A stretch of 28,005 bases of DNA from an uncultured Ruminiclostridium sp. (GTDB lineage: Bacteria > Bacillota > Clostridia > Oscillospirales > Acutalibacteraceae): NCBI GenBank assembly GCA_902490005.1, contig CABUCM010000037.1, positions 1 through 28,005 on the forward strand, given 5' to 3'. The translations under genes were made by a program, and so were the position numbers. Under the pieces are notes generated by a model. That model had not been told where the DNA came from, ran no database searches, and saw nothing but the letters and a program-made list of their open reading frames with translations. This document shows positions 15,152-21,612 of this stretch, in pieces (positions within the stretch are counted from its first letter, which is position 1; each line of letters starts with the position of its first letter).

Positions 15152-15754
15152 ATGGCAGGGTATCAGGTTGCGCCTCTTTCCAGGCTGGTGGAGCAGTTCG
15201 AGCGCTTGCCGGGCATCGGCAGAAAAACCGCCCAGCGCCTGGCTTACCATGTTTTGCAGCTGCCTAAGAAAGAAGCCGAAAATTTTGCCCAGGCTATTTT
15301 GGATGCCCACGAGAAAATTCATTACTGCTCGGTTTGCTGTAATTTGACAGACCAGGCGCTGTGCTCTGTCTGCCGGAACGAGGCGAGGGAAAAGGGCGTG
15401 ATCTGTGTGGTGGAGGATCCTCGCGACGTGGCTGCTTTTGAGCGCACTCACGAGTATAACGGAACCTATCACGTGCTTCATGGCGTGATTTCCCCTTTGG
15501 GGGGAATCGGCCCCGACCAGCTCAAAATCAAGGAGCTGCTGGACCGGGTGAACCAGGGCGGCATAAAAGAAGTGATTATGGCAACCAATCCTACTGTGGA
15601 GGGAGAAGCCACCGCAATGTACCTTTCCAGGCTGCTGAAGCCTTTGGGGATAAAGGTCACCAGGCTTGCCTATGGCATCCCGGTTGGCGGGGATCTGGAA
15701 TACGCCGATGAGGTGACCCTGACCAGAGCCTTGGCGGGACGGCAGGAGTTTTAG
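15152..15754 (+). CDS. recR: recombination mediator RecR
   Basis: A 200-residue recombination and repair protein working with RecO and RecF to load RecA. A helix-hairpin-helix lies at 19-35 (LPGIGRKTAQRLAYHVL). The zinc finger uses C59, C62, C71 and C74. The TOPRIM domain begins at about 82 (VICVVEDPRDVAAFE), with GISPLGG-like and NPTVEGEATAMYL motifs. The C-terminus has the conserved RLAYGIPVGGDLEYADE. Length is standard. It starts three bases after ybaB and is clearly in the same operon. Confidence 0.97.
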   Translation: MAGYQVAPLSRLVEQFERLPGIGRKTAQRLAYHVLQLPKKEAENFAQAILDAHEKIHYCSVCCNLTDQALCSVCRNEAREKGVICVVEDPRDVAAFERTHEYNGTYHVLHGVISPLGGIGPDQLKIKELLDRVNQGGIKEVIMATNPTVEGEATAMYLSRLLKPLGIKVTRLAYGIPVGGDLEYADEVTLTRALAGRQEF

Positions 15755-15757
15755 GAT

Positions 15758-15786
15758 TTGACAGAAGCTTAAAAAACTGCTATGAT
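15758..15786 (+). promoter_or_regulatory. promoter for smpB (and possibly ssrA)
   Basis: TTGACA (15,758-15,763), 17 bp, TATGAT (15,781-15,786): near-consensus, 27 bases before the smpB start. Confidence 0.8.
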
Positions 15787-15812
15787 GAGAGATCCAAAAG
15801 GAGGGAAGCTTT

Positions 15813-16274
15813 TTGAAGGAAAATTTAAAAACCATCGCTCAGAATAAAAAAGCTTTCCATAATTACTTTTTGGAGGAAAGCTTTGAAGCGGGTATTGAGC
15901 TTTGCGGCACTGAGGTTAAGTCCATACGCCAGGGCAGGGTGAATTTAAAGGACAGCTGGTGCTCCATTGTAGACGGCGAGATGCTTGTTAACGGCATGCA
16001 TATCAGCCCCTATGAGCAGGGCAATATTTTCAACAAGGACCCTATGCGGGTCCGCAGACTGCTGATGCACAAGCGTGAGATCATGCGGCTGTTCGGCTTG
16101 GTAAAGCAAGAAGGGTATTCCCTGATCCCAGTTTCCCTTTATTTTAAGGGCTCCCGGGTCAAGGTGCAGGTGGGCTTGTGTAAGGGTAAAAAACTCTATG
16201 ATAAGCGCAGTGACATGGCTGCCCGGGATGCCAAGCGGGATATTCAGCGGGCGATCAAAGAAAGAAACCGGTAA
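15813..16274 (+). CDS. smpB: tmRNA-binding protein SmpB
   Basis: A 153-residue partner of tmRNA in trans-translation, needed to deliver tmRNA to stalled ribosomes. It starts at TTG after AAAAGGAGGG. Family blocks: NKKAFHNYFLEESFEAGIEL, GTEVKSIRQGRVNLKDSW, NGMHISPYEQGN and the basic tail KKLYDKRSDMAARDAKRD. It is full length. ssrA follows after 18 bases. A hairpin ACCGG/CCGGT with TTTTT (16,267-16,288) overlaps the stop codon and may partly separate the two. Confidence 0.97.
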   Translation: MKENLKTIAQNKKAFHNYFLEESFEAGIELCGTEVKSIRQGRVNLKDSWCSIVDGEMLVNGMHISPYEQGNIFNKDPMRVRRLLMHKREIMRLFGLVKQEGYSLIPVSLYFKGSRVKVQVGLCKGKKLYDKRSDMAARDAKRDIQRAIKERNR

Positions 16275-16292
16275 TTTCGCCGGTTTTTATAT

Positions 16293-16678
16293 GGGGATGT
16301 AAAGGTTTCGACGGGGATCGTGAGCAAAGGTAAGCGAGTAGTGGAGGCGGAAACACTTTAAACTTCGCACGTTTAAAAATAAACGACAAAACTCAAAAAA
16401 CCAATAACGTTATTTCCTTTAATAGGAGCGTAGCGTTAGCAGCCTAACTTACGGCTGCCGTCCTTAACCGTGAGTACCGCGGCTCGGATAAGGGCGTAAC
16501 CTAAGCGGTGAACGTGAACCGGAAACCGCCTCGTTTCCGGTCATGACTGAGAGGCTACCAAAGCGCTGAGCCCGCCATTTGGCGCGGCGCTAAGGGAATC
16601 TTAAAAAGATGGCTACACTCGTAGAAAGCCTTTGTAAGTGGTTTTCGGACAGGAGTTCGACTCTCCTCATCTCCACCA
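16293..16678 (+). ncRNA. ssrA: transfer-messenger RNA (tmRNA)
   Basis: The tRNA-like ends pair as GGGGATG (16,293-16,299) with CATCTCC (16,668-16,674), followed by A and CCA. The T-arm is the sequence around GGAGTTCGACTCTCC. The tag frame ends ...RSVALAA-TAA at 16,445-16,447. The frame is open from GCA at 16,367 (26 codons). A resume codon there, or at GAC 16,385 (20 codons), would give a longer tag than the usual 8-15 residues; the A-rich run before GAC favours the latter. The length of 386 nt is normal. Confidence 0.95.
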
Positions 16679-16751
16679 AATGGACATTGCACGAACACCT
16701 ACTACTTTAAAGGCGGCTTCGCTGTAGAGGTATGGCTGTAATGTCAACACA

Positions 16752-16795
16752 GAAAAACCGAGAGTTAAGGTTTTAGCCTTGACTCTCGGTTTTTC
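16752..16795. terminator. bidirectional terminator after ssrA
   Basis: A long stem: AAAAACCGAGAGT and AAGG pair with CCTT and ACTCTCGGTTTTT, around TTTTAG. It ends ssrA transcripts on the + strand and the small ORF on the minus strand, whose stop codon abuts it. Confidence 0.85.
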
Positions 16796-16932
16796 TATTC
16801 TTCGCTTTTTTCGTCTTGCTCTTGTTGCTTAACGAATTCCTTTCGCATTTCAGCAACAATAAATCTTGCCAAGGATTCAATTATCGCTTGTGGCAACTCA
16901 ATATCAAATTTGTGCTCCGGCATTGATACCAT
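16795..16932 (-). CDS. small hypothetical protein, perhaps frameshifted
   Basis: A 45-residue frame: MVSMPEHKFDIELPQAIIES ... EEQDEKSEE-like acidic end. It reads like the small proteins that accompany integrases in Firmicutes elements. There is no clear Shine-Dalgarno. A neighbouring frame starting at GTG 16,963 (LTYNIDDEILWYQC) runs into the same place, so a one-base shift may have split a longer gene. It lies between ssrA and the integrase on the integrase strand. Function unknown. Confidence 0.4.
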   Translation of the reverse strand: MVSMPEHKFDIELPQAIIESLARFIVAEMRKEFVKQQEQDEKSEE

Positions 16933-17046
16933 AGGATTTCATCGTCAATATTGTATGTCAGCACCTTCTCCTTTCTTCAAATATCTCAATATCACCTTTC
17001 TATATAAACAAACCTATGTAACGAGGGAAAAATCCCCCTCGTAGGC

Positions 17047-18021
17047 TTACGAGTCTTCTAAATCGTCAGAATAAAACTTCTTGACTTCGTTCCTGTGGTG
17101 TCCCATACGCTCGCTGAGTTCATTTTCAACCTGTCGTTTTGTGAGCTTTCTTTCAGCAAGTAAACGGCGTTTGTTCTCTTGAAAGTACAAATGCCGCAGT
17201 CCGTGCCATGACGGTCTTTTGATGCGCGGCTTCTTACCCGGCGCTACAAGCTCGGTGCGGTTCGGATCAATGAACTTGTTTCCGTGATTGGTACGCCAAT
17301 TCTGCAAGGATGCCATCATCTTTTTTACGCTGTTTTGATGACCATCGCAAATCAGATAGTCATTACCGGCTTTCCCGCTTTTCTTGGCATACACTAGACA
17401 GCGTTCCAGAATGGACTCTTGGATTTTAATATCCACAGGTATATCCCGTTTTTGACCGCCCTTGCCGTTGGTGATGTGCAGTTGCTTGTAACGGATTGCT
17501 TCTTCAATTTGGAACACACGCACGGTTACGGCTTCTTCCAATCGCAACCCAAAGTATCTCGCAAGATAGCTGACAATCACCGCATCATATCGTTTCATCG
17601 AAACGGCAACCTGTATCATTTCCTTAAATTCGCTCGGCAGAAAAGCACGATTATATTTGTAATCATCATTAGGCATGATACCAAGTTGCTTGTTGGTGGG
17701 CAGTTTGTTCTTACTGCCTAAACGCTTGTGGAAAAATCGAATGGCAGCCAGCTCTGTACGAATATACTTGGGCATATGATCGGTTTCTGTAAGCATGGTG
17801 GCATAGGCATAGATGTGTCGTGCTTCCAAATTCTTGAGATTTTTAGTCTGATAGCGCTCAGACATAAAATCACAAAAACGGTGTTCTGCCGCTTTGTAAC
17901 GCCGTATGGTAGCATTGCCTTTATTGTTGTTCATACGAAGAACGGTCTCAGCCTGTTCCCACAGGTTTTCGGAAATGTTCTGTACCTTTTCAGGCAGAGC
18001 ATCGTGGCGAACTTTACCCAT
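17047..18021 (-). CDS. tyrosine recombinase (integrase) next to ssrA
   Basis: A 324-residue site-specific recombinase. The start was set at ATG 18,021 (MGKVRHDALPEK), which has AAAGGAGGG seven bases upstream. The N-terminal SAM-like core-binding domain spans about 20-105. Catalytic residues visible: R160 (ARYFGLRLEEA), K187 (NGKGG), H273 and R276 (WHGLRHLYF), H298 or H299 (MGHHR) and Y307 (KKFYS). All are present, so it should be active. Its position about 370 bp after the ssrA 3' end, a very common integration target, suggests it inserted this island. Its upstream region carries a motif shared with the second integrase. Confidence 0.88.
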   Translation of the reverse strand: MGKVRHDALPEKVQNISENLWEQAETVLRMNNNKGNATIRRYKAAEHRFCDFMSERYQTKNLKNLEARHIYAYATMLTETDHMPKYIRTELAAIRFFHKRLGSKNKLPTNKQLGIMPNDDYKYNRAFLPSEFKEMIQVAVSMKRYDAVIVSYLARYFGLRLEEAVTVRVFQIEEAIRYKQLHITNGKGGQKRDIPVDIKIQESILERCLVYAKKSGKAGNDYLICDGHQNSVKKMMASLQNWRTNHGNKFIDPNRTELVAPGKKPRIKRPSWHGLRHLYFQENKRRLLAERKLTKRQVENELSERMGHHRNEVKKFYSDDLEDS

Positions 18022-18147
18022 AGGCAACTCCCTCCTTTCTCTAAAGTCACCGATATTGTTTCGGTGTAGGTAATATAGATAGGGCAGACTCAAATTTCAA
18101 GAAAAACGCTTTTTTCGTTATCGGCAGATGGAATATGTGATATGGTG

Positions 18148-18162
18148 TTTCAAAAAGCAAGT
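18148..18162 (-). promoter_or_regulatory. shared box upstream of integrase 1
   Basis: On the minus strand CTTGCTTTTTGAA, followed at 17-bp spacing by CATATT. The same box lies at about 19,250 and 25,462, each upstream of a minus-strand reading frame. It may be a -35 region or an activator site. Confidence 0.5.
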
Positions 18163-18246
18163 AATTAACAGAGGGCAAAAAATTCGGCTGCGGCAGAAGA
18201 AAAATCTTCCGCCGCAGCCTTTGAAAATGTATATCATATTTTGCGG

Positions 18247-18749
18247 TCATTCCGAAATACATATCATAATCATTCCGAAACGATGGCTTTGAACTAAGAT
18301 AAATCTTTAATGGAACCCCTTTTTTTAGTCGACTGCTTGATGTTTAATGAGAGTTATTTGTGAAATTATATCATTGAACATCAAACAGTCGGAACACACG
18401 TCCGCAGGCGTGTGAAGCTCCTTCTATTATAAATCTGGTAAGACTTTCGAAAAGTTTATCGTATAAAAATATCATTCCGAAAATATGGTATCATTTTTCT
18501 CATTTGAAAAAGCCTATCATAGCGGCAAGGGCATAGCTCGTCCATTGGCACTCTTACCGATTTTACCTGCCGTTTCTCCCATTTTCTTTTTTAAACATCC
18601 CAAGAATACCCTTGCCGACGGCATCTCCGTTTCACTTCGATGCCGTTTCTATTTGTCTGCGACCTATAGAAACGGCACCGAAAATGACAGTCATAATCAT
18701 TCCGAAAAGAAAATCATTATCATTCCGTAATGATGGGGTTATTCCGAAG
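18247..18749. repeat. six dispersed copies of TCATTCCGAAA
   Basis: Exact copies at 18,247, 18,270, 18,472 and 18,697. Near copies at 18,720 (TCATTCCGTAA) and 18,739 (TTATTCCGAAG). Several are preceded by ATAA or ATA. A related TTCCGAAA occurs at 18,863. They are on the same strand and unevenly spaced, so this is not a CRISPR array. They could be recombinase arm sites or repressor sites. Confidence 0.6.
18330..18391. repeat. 20-bp inverted repeat around a 20-base spacer
   Basis: The left arm GACTGCTTGATGTTTAATGA (18,331-18,350) and the right arm (18,371-18,390) are reverse complements except at two positions; one more C-G pair extends the stem outward. No U-run follows, so it is not a simple terminator. 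Confidence 0.7.
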
Positions 18750-18843
18750 AGAGTGTCATTTGAAAATATCATATCGGAGGGAGTATCATATGAAATCATT
18801 CCCGTTAAAGTTGGTTAGCACTGTGGGATCTCTCCCAACGCAT

Positions 18844-19010
18844 ACTTGCCATTCGGCAAGTGTTCCGAAAAACTGCGCAGCACCATATACAATACTAAAT
18901 TTGCCTGTCGCACACCGACAGTATGGCGGGGTTTTCATTACCGATTGAACCCATAACTTCGGGTTGTGTTATCGCACACAACAAACGCCATAGGATATCT
19001 GCACCCTATG
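18844..19010. other. cluster of nested hairpins, candidate structured RNA or oriT-like region
   Basis: ACTTGCC/GGCAAGT (18,844-18,861, loop ATTC). CTGTCG/CGACAG (18,905-18,921). TATGGCG (18,922-18,928) pairs with CGCCATA (18,986-18,992), enclosing AACCC/GGGTT (18,948-18,965) and GTTGTGT/ACACAAC (18,963-18,982). CATAGG/CCTATG (18,989-19,010) competes with the enclosing stem. The strand of any transcript is unknown. Confidence 0.5.
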
Positions 19011-19045
19011 AAGTGGTAGCAACATTTTCTAACTGTCTTTTGTAC

Positions 19046-19149
19046 TCATTGAAAAATAAATTTCTTAACTGCTCGATATTTTGAAAATGTCACTTTGCTT
19101 TTTTCGTCCCCACAGCTATAAAGCACAAACTCACTGCTTCGGTCTACAT
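19046..19149 (-). pseudogene. remnant of a small element gene
   Basis: A minus-strand frame reads DRSSEFVLYSCGDEKSKV and then FSKYRAVKKFIFQ before a stop. The ATG with a good site (GAGGAGGCG) is one base out of frame and hits TAG at once. It looks like a short gene broken by a single-base deletion. The shared CTTGCTTTTTGAA box lies about 100 bases upstream. Function unknown. Confidence 0.35.
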
Positions 19150-19234
19150 AGTTTTACGCCTCCTCGACTGCGGCGGCAACCGTTTTTACGGAAAATCAAT
19201 TCCTCCTTACTATATTTCAAAGGTACGCCTGTAA

Positions 19235-19262
19235 TATAAATAAGGCAACTTCAAAAAGCAAG
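19235..19262 (-). promoter_or_regulatory. shared box, second copy, with good -10
   Basis: On the minus strand CTTGCTTTTTGAAG; from its TTGCTT, 17 bp leads to TATATT. It reads left toward the small broken gene at 19,046-19,149. Confidence 0.5.
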
Positions 19263-19277
19263 AAAATAAAAAATCAA

Positions 19278-19305
19278 GAGGGATGATACCTATGCATCAT
19301 CCCTC
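19278..19305. terminator. perfect 10-bp hairpin
   Basis: GAGGGATGAT (19,278-19,287) and ATCATCCCTC (19,296-19,305) around ACCTATGC. It lies just after the stop of the minus-strand membrane-protein remnant, so it is probably that gene's terminator, although the downstream U-run is weak. Confidence 0.6.
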
Positions 19306-19311
19306 AAATCC

Positions 19312-19455
19312 TTATTGAACAGATTCAATTTTATTATATTTTTGCGACTTGATTTTATTGATTAGTAACCATACAGCTCCGACAATCGTAATGATTGTCG
19401 CCACATAGAATATGTAATATCCGGCACCCCAGTCGTACGAGCTACTCGGAATAAT
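19312..19455 (-). pseudogene. C-terminal remnant of a membrane protein
   Basis: The frame reads SSSYDWGAGYYIFYVATIIT, then IVGAVWLLINKIKS, to a stop at 19,312. It has one transmembrane helix and a basic tail. There is no start codon; the frame is lost where the truncated tnpV begins, suggesting that a recombination joint near 19,456-19,462 destroyed the starts of both divergent genes. Confidence 0.45.
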
Positions 19456-19461
19456 GCTCCT

Positions 19462-19677
19462 ATGAACTTATTGACAAGCGACAAACTGAACAACTACCTC
19501 TCCGATATTGACAAACAGGCAGAAGATATGTTTTTTCGGATGGTTAAAGAAATGGCTGAAAATCAGGGTGTAACCGAGCAGTTAAAAGCTGCTGACCAAA
19601 TGGCTTGGGTAGGAAAAATGAATGCTATCCGCAACGCCGCTATGGAGATTGTGAACAAGGAGCTGATATTTGTATGA
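19462..19677 (+). pseudogene. TnpV-like protein, N-terminally truncated
   Basis: 71 residues (MNLLTSDKLNNYLSDIDKQA, ending EIVNKELIFV) match the C-terminal part of the TnpV protein carried by many Firmicutes transposable elements. TnpV is usually about 115-125 residues, and the N-terminal third (GDYLIPNL-type start) is missing. There is no Shine-Dalgarno before the ATG. It may be untranslated, or made as a short form. Its stop overlaps the next start (ATGA). Confidence 0.6.
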
Positions 19678-19847
19678 AAACTCCGAAATATTATCTATAT
19701 TTAAGAGAGGATGAATACCGCCTACTGTTTCATACTTTGGTGGAGTTTAAGAACAAATTACATCGTGAAGGTAGATACACCGACTCAATAGACGAACTGC
19801 TTATTAAAATATCAAAGGCAAAAAGAAAGAGAATACGCATAGCATAG
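19674..19847 (+). CDS. small protein partner of TnpV (57 aa)
   Basis: Begins MKTPKYYLYLREDEYRLLFH and contains GRYTDSIDELLIKI. Start and previous stop overlap as ATGA, which implies translational coupling to tnpV. Small proteins of this pattern often follow tnpV in clostridial elements (remembered, not searched). Function unknown. A strong terminator follows. Confidence 0.55.
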   Translation: MKTPKYYLYLREDEYRLLFHTLVEFKNKLHREGRYTDSIDELLIKISKAKRKRIRIA

Positions 19848-19850
19848 AAG

Positions 19851-19890
19851 CAAGAGGCCGATACCGTTGAAAGTATCGACCTCTTGTTTT
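19851..19890. terminator. bidirectional terminator between convergent genes
   Basis: CAAGAGG-C-CGATAC (19,851-19,864) pairs with GTATCG-A-CCTCTTG (19,873-19,886), then TTTT. It ends the tnpV pair on + and the membrane-protein operon on minus. Confidence 0.8.
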
Positions 19891-19893
19891 CTA

Positions 19894-20313
19894 TTATATT
19901 GTTGGTGCTGTATTATTAATCTTTTTCTGCTTACTGCCACCAATGAATCCAATTATCGTAATCGGTAATCCAAACAGGAAATAAACCGGGAAACAAATCG
20001 TTCCAATCAAATATAGTGTAGCTGCAAATTTTGCACTACCGCTTTTTTTGCTGGCATAAGCAATCCACCCTATTAGGCAACCAAGAACAAATGTGATGAT
20101 ATGGACACAAAGCAGAATAACGATGGCGTATAAAACATTCATTGCTGGGGAACTCATACCAAGTAATTCAAATGCCAATTTAAAATATGCACCAACCGCT
20201 TCGATAAAATCAGCGCCACCAGCTTCAATGATCGCACCGCCAAAAATCCACAGTAATACAGCGGAATAAATGGTGGCAAAAATGTTTGATACTAAAAGTG
20301 CTTTACTTCTCAT
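19894..20313 (-). CDS. hypothetical membrane protein
   Basis: A 139-residue protein with four likely transmembrane segments: near 8-26 (IFATIYSAVLLWIFGGAII), 36-52, 62-87 (VLYAIVILLCVHIITFVLGC) and 96-123 (AATLYLIGTICFPVYFLFGL). The C-terminus is basic and hydrophilic. It is the last gene of the minus-strand set, 15 bases after the zinc-ribbon/DUF6591-like gene. No family recognised. Confidence 0.6.
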   Translation of the reverse strand: MRSKALLVSNIFATIYSAVLLWIFGGAIIEAGGADFIEAVGAYFKLAFELLGMSSPAMNVLYAIVILLCVHIITFVLGCLIGWIAYASKKSGSAKFAATLYLIGTICFPVYFLFGLPITIIGFIGGSKQKKINNTAPTI

Positions 20314-20328
20314 ATGAACTTGTCCTCC

Positions 20329-21546
20329 TTATTCTGCTACTTCAAGCAATTTTTTAGTTACTCGTGTTTGAACTTCAAGGTAATATGCAGTTTCCGCTGC
20401 ATTCAAATCTTCATCTTCCCATTTTTCAAAGTCTTCAACGAAATCTGCATATTTGCTCATATAATCTGCATAGTCAGTAAGGATACTTAAATCAGTACCA
20501 TCGGACTCAGCATACTTTTTCATAAAAGCAACATACTCGTCCATAAAGGTTTCATAGCTGTCCATAGCTGCTTTGAAGTCAGGATCTAAACCATCGTCAT
20601 TCTTATCAGGTTCTTCAGAACTGTCAGGCTCAGACGGTGTATCTGTTGAAGGTGTTGTAGTATCTGATGAAGTTGTATCGTTACTTTCTTCATCGTCCGG
20701 GGAATCAATATTAATACTCATAACATTATTACCTTCATATTTCAAGGAAATATGCCAACCGTCAGCGTTGTCGGCATAATAATATGTATCGCCTTTATCA
20801 TAGTCAACAGTAAATCCTTTATCCGAGCAAGCGGCTACATAGGCATCAAAGTCGGCTTTTGATGTATTTCCAACATAAACAAAGAAATTATCATCGTGTT
20901 CATAAGAGAATTTGCCTGTTGTAGACTTTGGAGTCGGAAGCAATTTTCCGGCTGTGCTTGACGGCCAACTAATTATACCGAATTCCATTGGAGCATTCAA
21001 TTCAATTTCCATATCTGCATCGCTGTCATAGTGACTCAAAGACAGCTTATAGCCTTTATCATTAAAAGCTTCAAAAGAGAACGAGTCAGAAATTTCGTCA
21101 ATAGTGAAGCCTTTTTCCTTACACGCTTGAACATAATCTGCATATTGCTTATCAGAAATATTATTGATATCAATCCACAGCACATCGGTAGAATTATCGT
21201 AAATTTCGCCCTTGTTAGCTGGCGGTTCAGGAAGCATATCTCCCAATATCATATCGGACCAAACATTTTTTCCGTTTTTTCCACCGCCACCAATTATGAT
21301 TCCAACTATTGCAATTACCGCAACGGCAACGATTCCAATGAACCACCATCTCTTGAAAAATGGCTTTTTCTTCTTTTGGGGAATTTCGGCTTGCATGGGT
21401 ACAGGTTGTTGATAGAACTGTTGCTGAGGTTGCTCTGTCGTTTGCTGGATAGGCGGCGGTGTTACGGATGTTTCCGCCTGCGTTTTTGCCCCGCATTCAG
21501 GGCAAAACTTGCCTTCAAATTCTGTTCCACATTGATTGCATTTCAT
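20329..21546 (-). CDS. zinc-ribbon, single-pass membrane protein with two DUF6591-like repeats
   Basis: A 405-residue protein. The start was set at ATG 21,546 (MKCNQCGTEF) because GGGAGG lies eight bases upstream. An N-terminal zinc ribbon has CNQC and CPEC. A Pro/Gln-rich linker and one transmembrane helix follow (WWFIGIVAVAVIAIVGIIIG, about 75-95). Two related outside domains come next, each with the pattern (D/Y)-x-Y-V-x-A-C-x-(E/D)-KGFT-(I/V)-D and a following W/Y-x-(L/I)-S-L strand, as in DUF6591. An acidic Ser/Thr linker and a helical C-terminus end it. It probably senses or binds something outside the membrane; no ligand is evident. Confidence 0.75.
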   Translation of the reverse strand: MKCNQCGTEFEGKFCPECGAKTQAETSVTPPPIQQTTEQPQQQFYQQPVPMQAEIPQKKKKPFFKRWWFIGIVAVAVIAIVGIIIGGGGKNGKNVWSDMILGDMLPEPPANKGEIYDNSTDVLWIDINNISDKQYADYVQACKEKGFTIDEISDSFSFEAFNDKGYKLSLSHYDSDADMEIELNAPMEFGIISWPSSTAGKLLPTPKSTTGKFSYEHDDNFFVYVGNTSKADFDAYVAACSDKGFTVDYDKGDTYYYADNADGWHISLKYEGNNVMSINIDSPDDEESNDTTSSDTTTPSTDTPSEPDSSEEPDKNDDGLDPDFKAAMDSYETFMDEYVAFMKKYAESDGTDLSILTDYADYMSKYADFVEDFEKWEDEDLNAAETAYYLEVQTRVTKKLLEVAE

Positions 21547-21612
21547 AAAGTTTTCCTCCCTTAATATAATTGAGTTCAAATTTATAATGAAAACAAAAAC
21601 TATATTTGCTTA

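Larger units (their letters stand above)
18022..19459. other. 1.4-kb region without convincing genes, rich in repeats and hairpins
   Basis: No frame here has both a good Shine-Dalgarno and protein-like composition. The 81-residue frame at 18,485-18,730 is built from repeat sequence. The region holds shared minus-strand boxes, six copies of an 11-bp repeat, a 20-bp inverted repeat, a 12-bp inverted repeat (18,641-18,652 with 18,666-18,677), a group of nested hairpins and remnants of two small genes. Confidence 0.7.

Noticed and set aside
15125..15835. A 236-codon minus-strand frame opposite recR
   Set aside because: Shadow frame with low-complexity composition; recR has full family motifs.
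16293..16678. Separate tRNA gene at 16,620-16,678
   Set aside because: The T-arm and CCA belong to the tmRNA, whose 5' end pairs with it; there is no anticodon arm.
18247..18749. CRISPR array
   Set aside because: Repeats are only 11 bp, unevenly spaced and without spacers of constant size; no cas genes.
18485..18948. Short + frames in the repeat region
   Set aside because: Built from the 11-bp repeats and inverted repeats, with no Shine-Dalgarno and no protein-like pattern.
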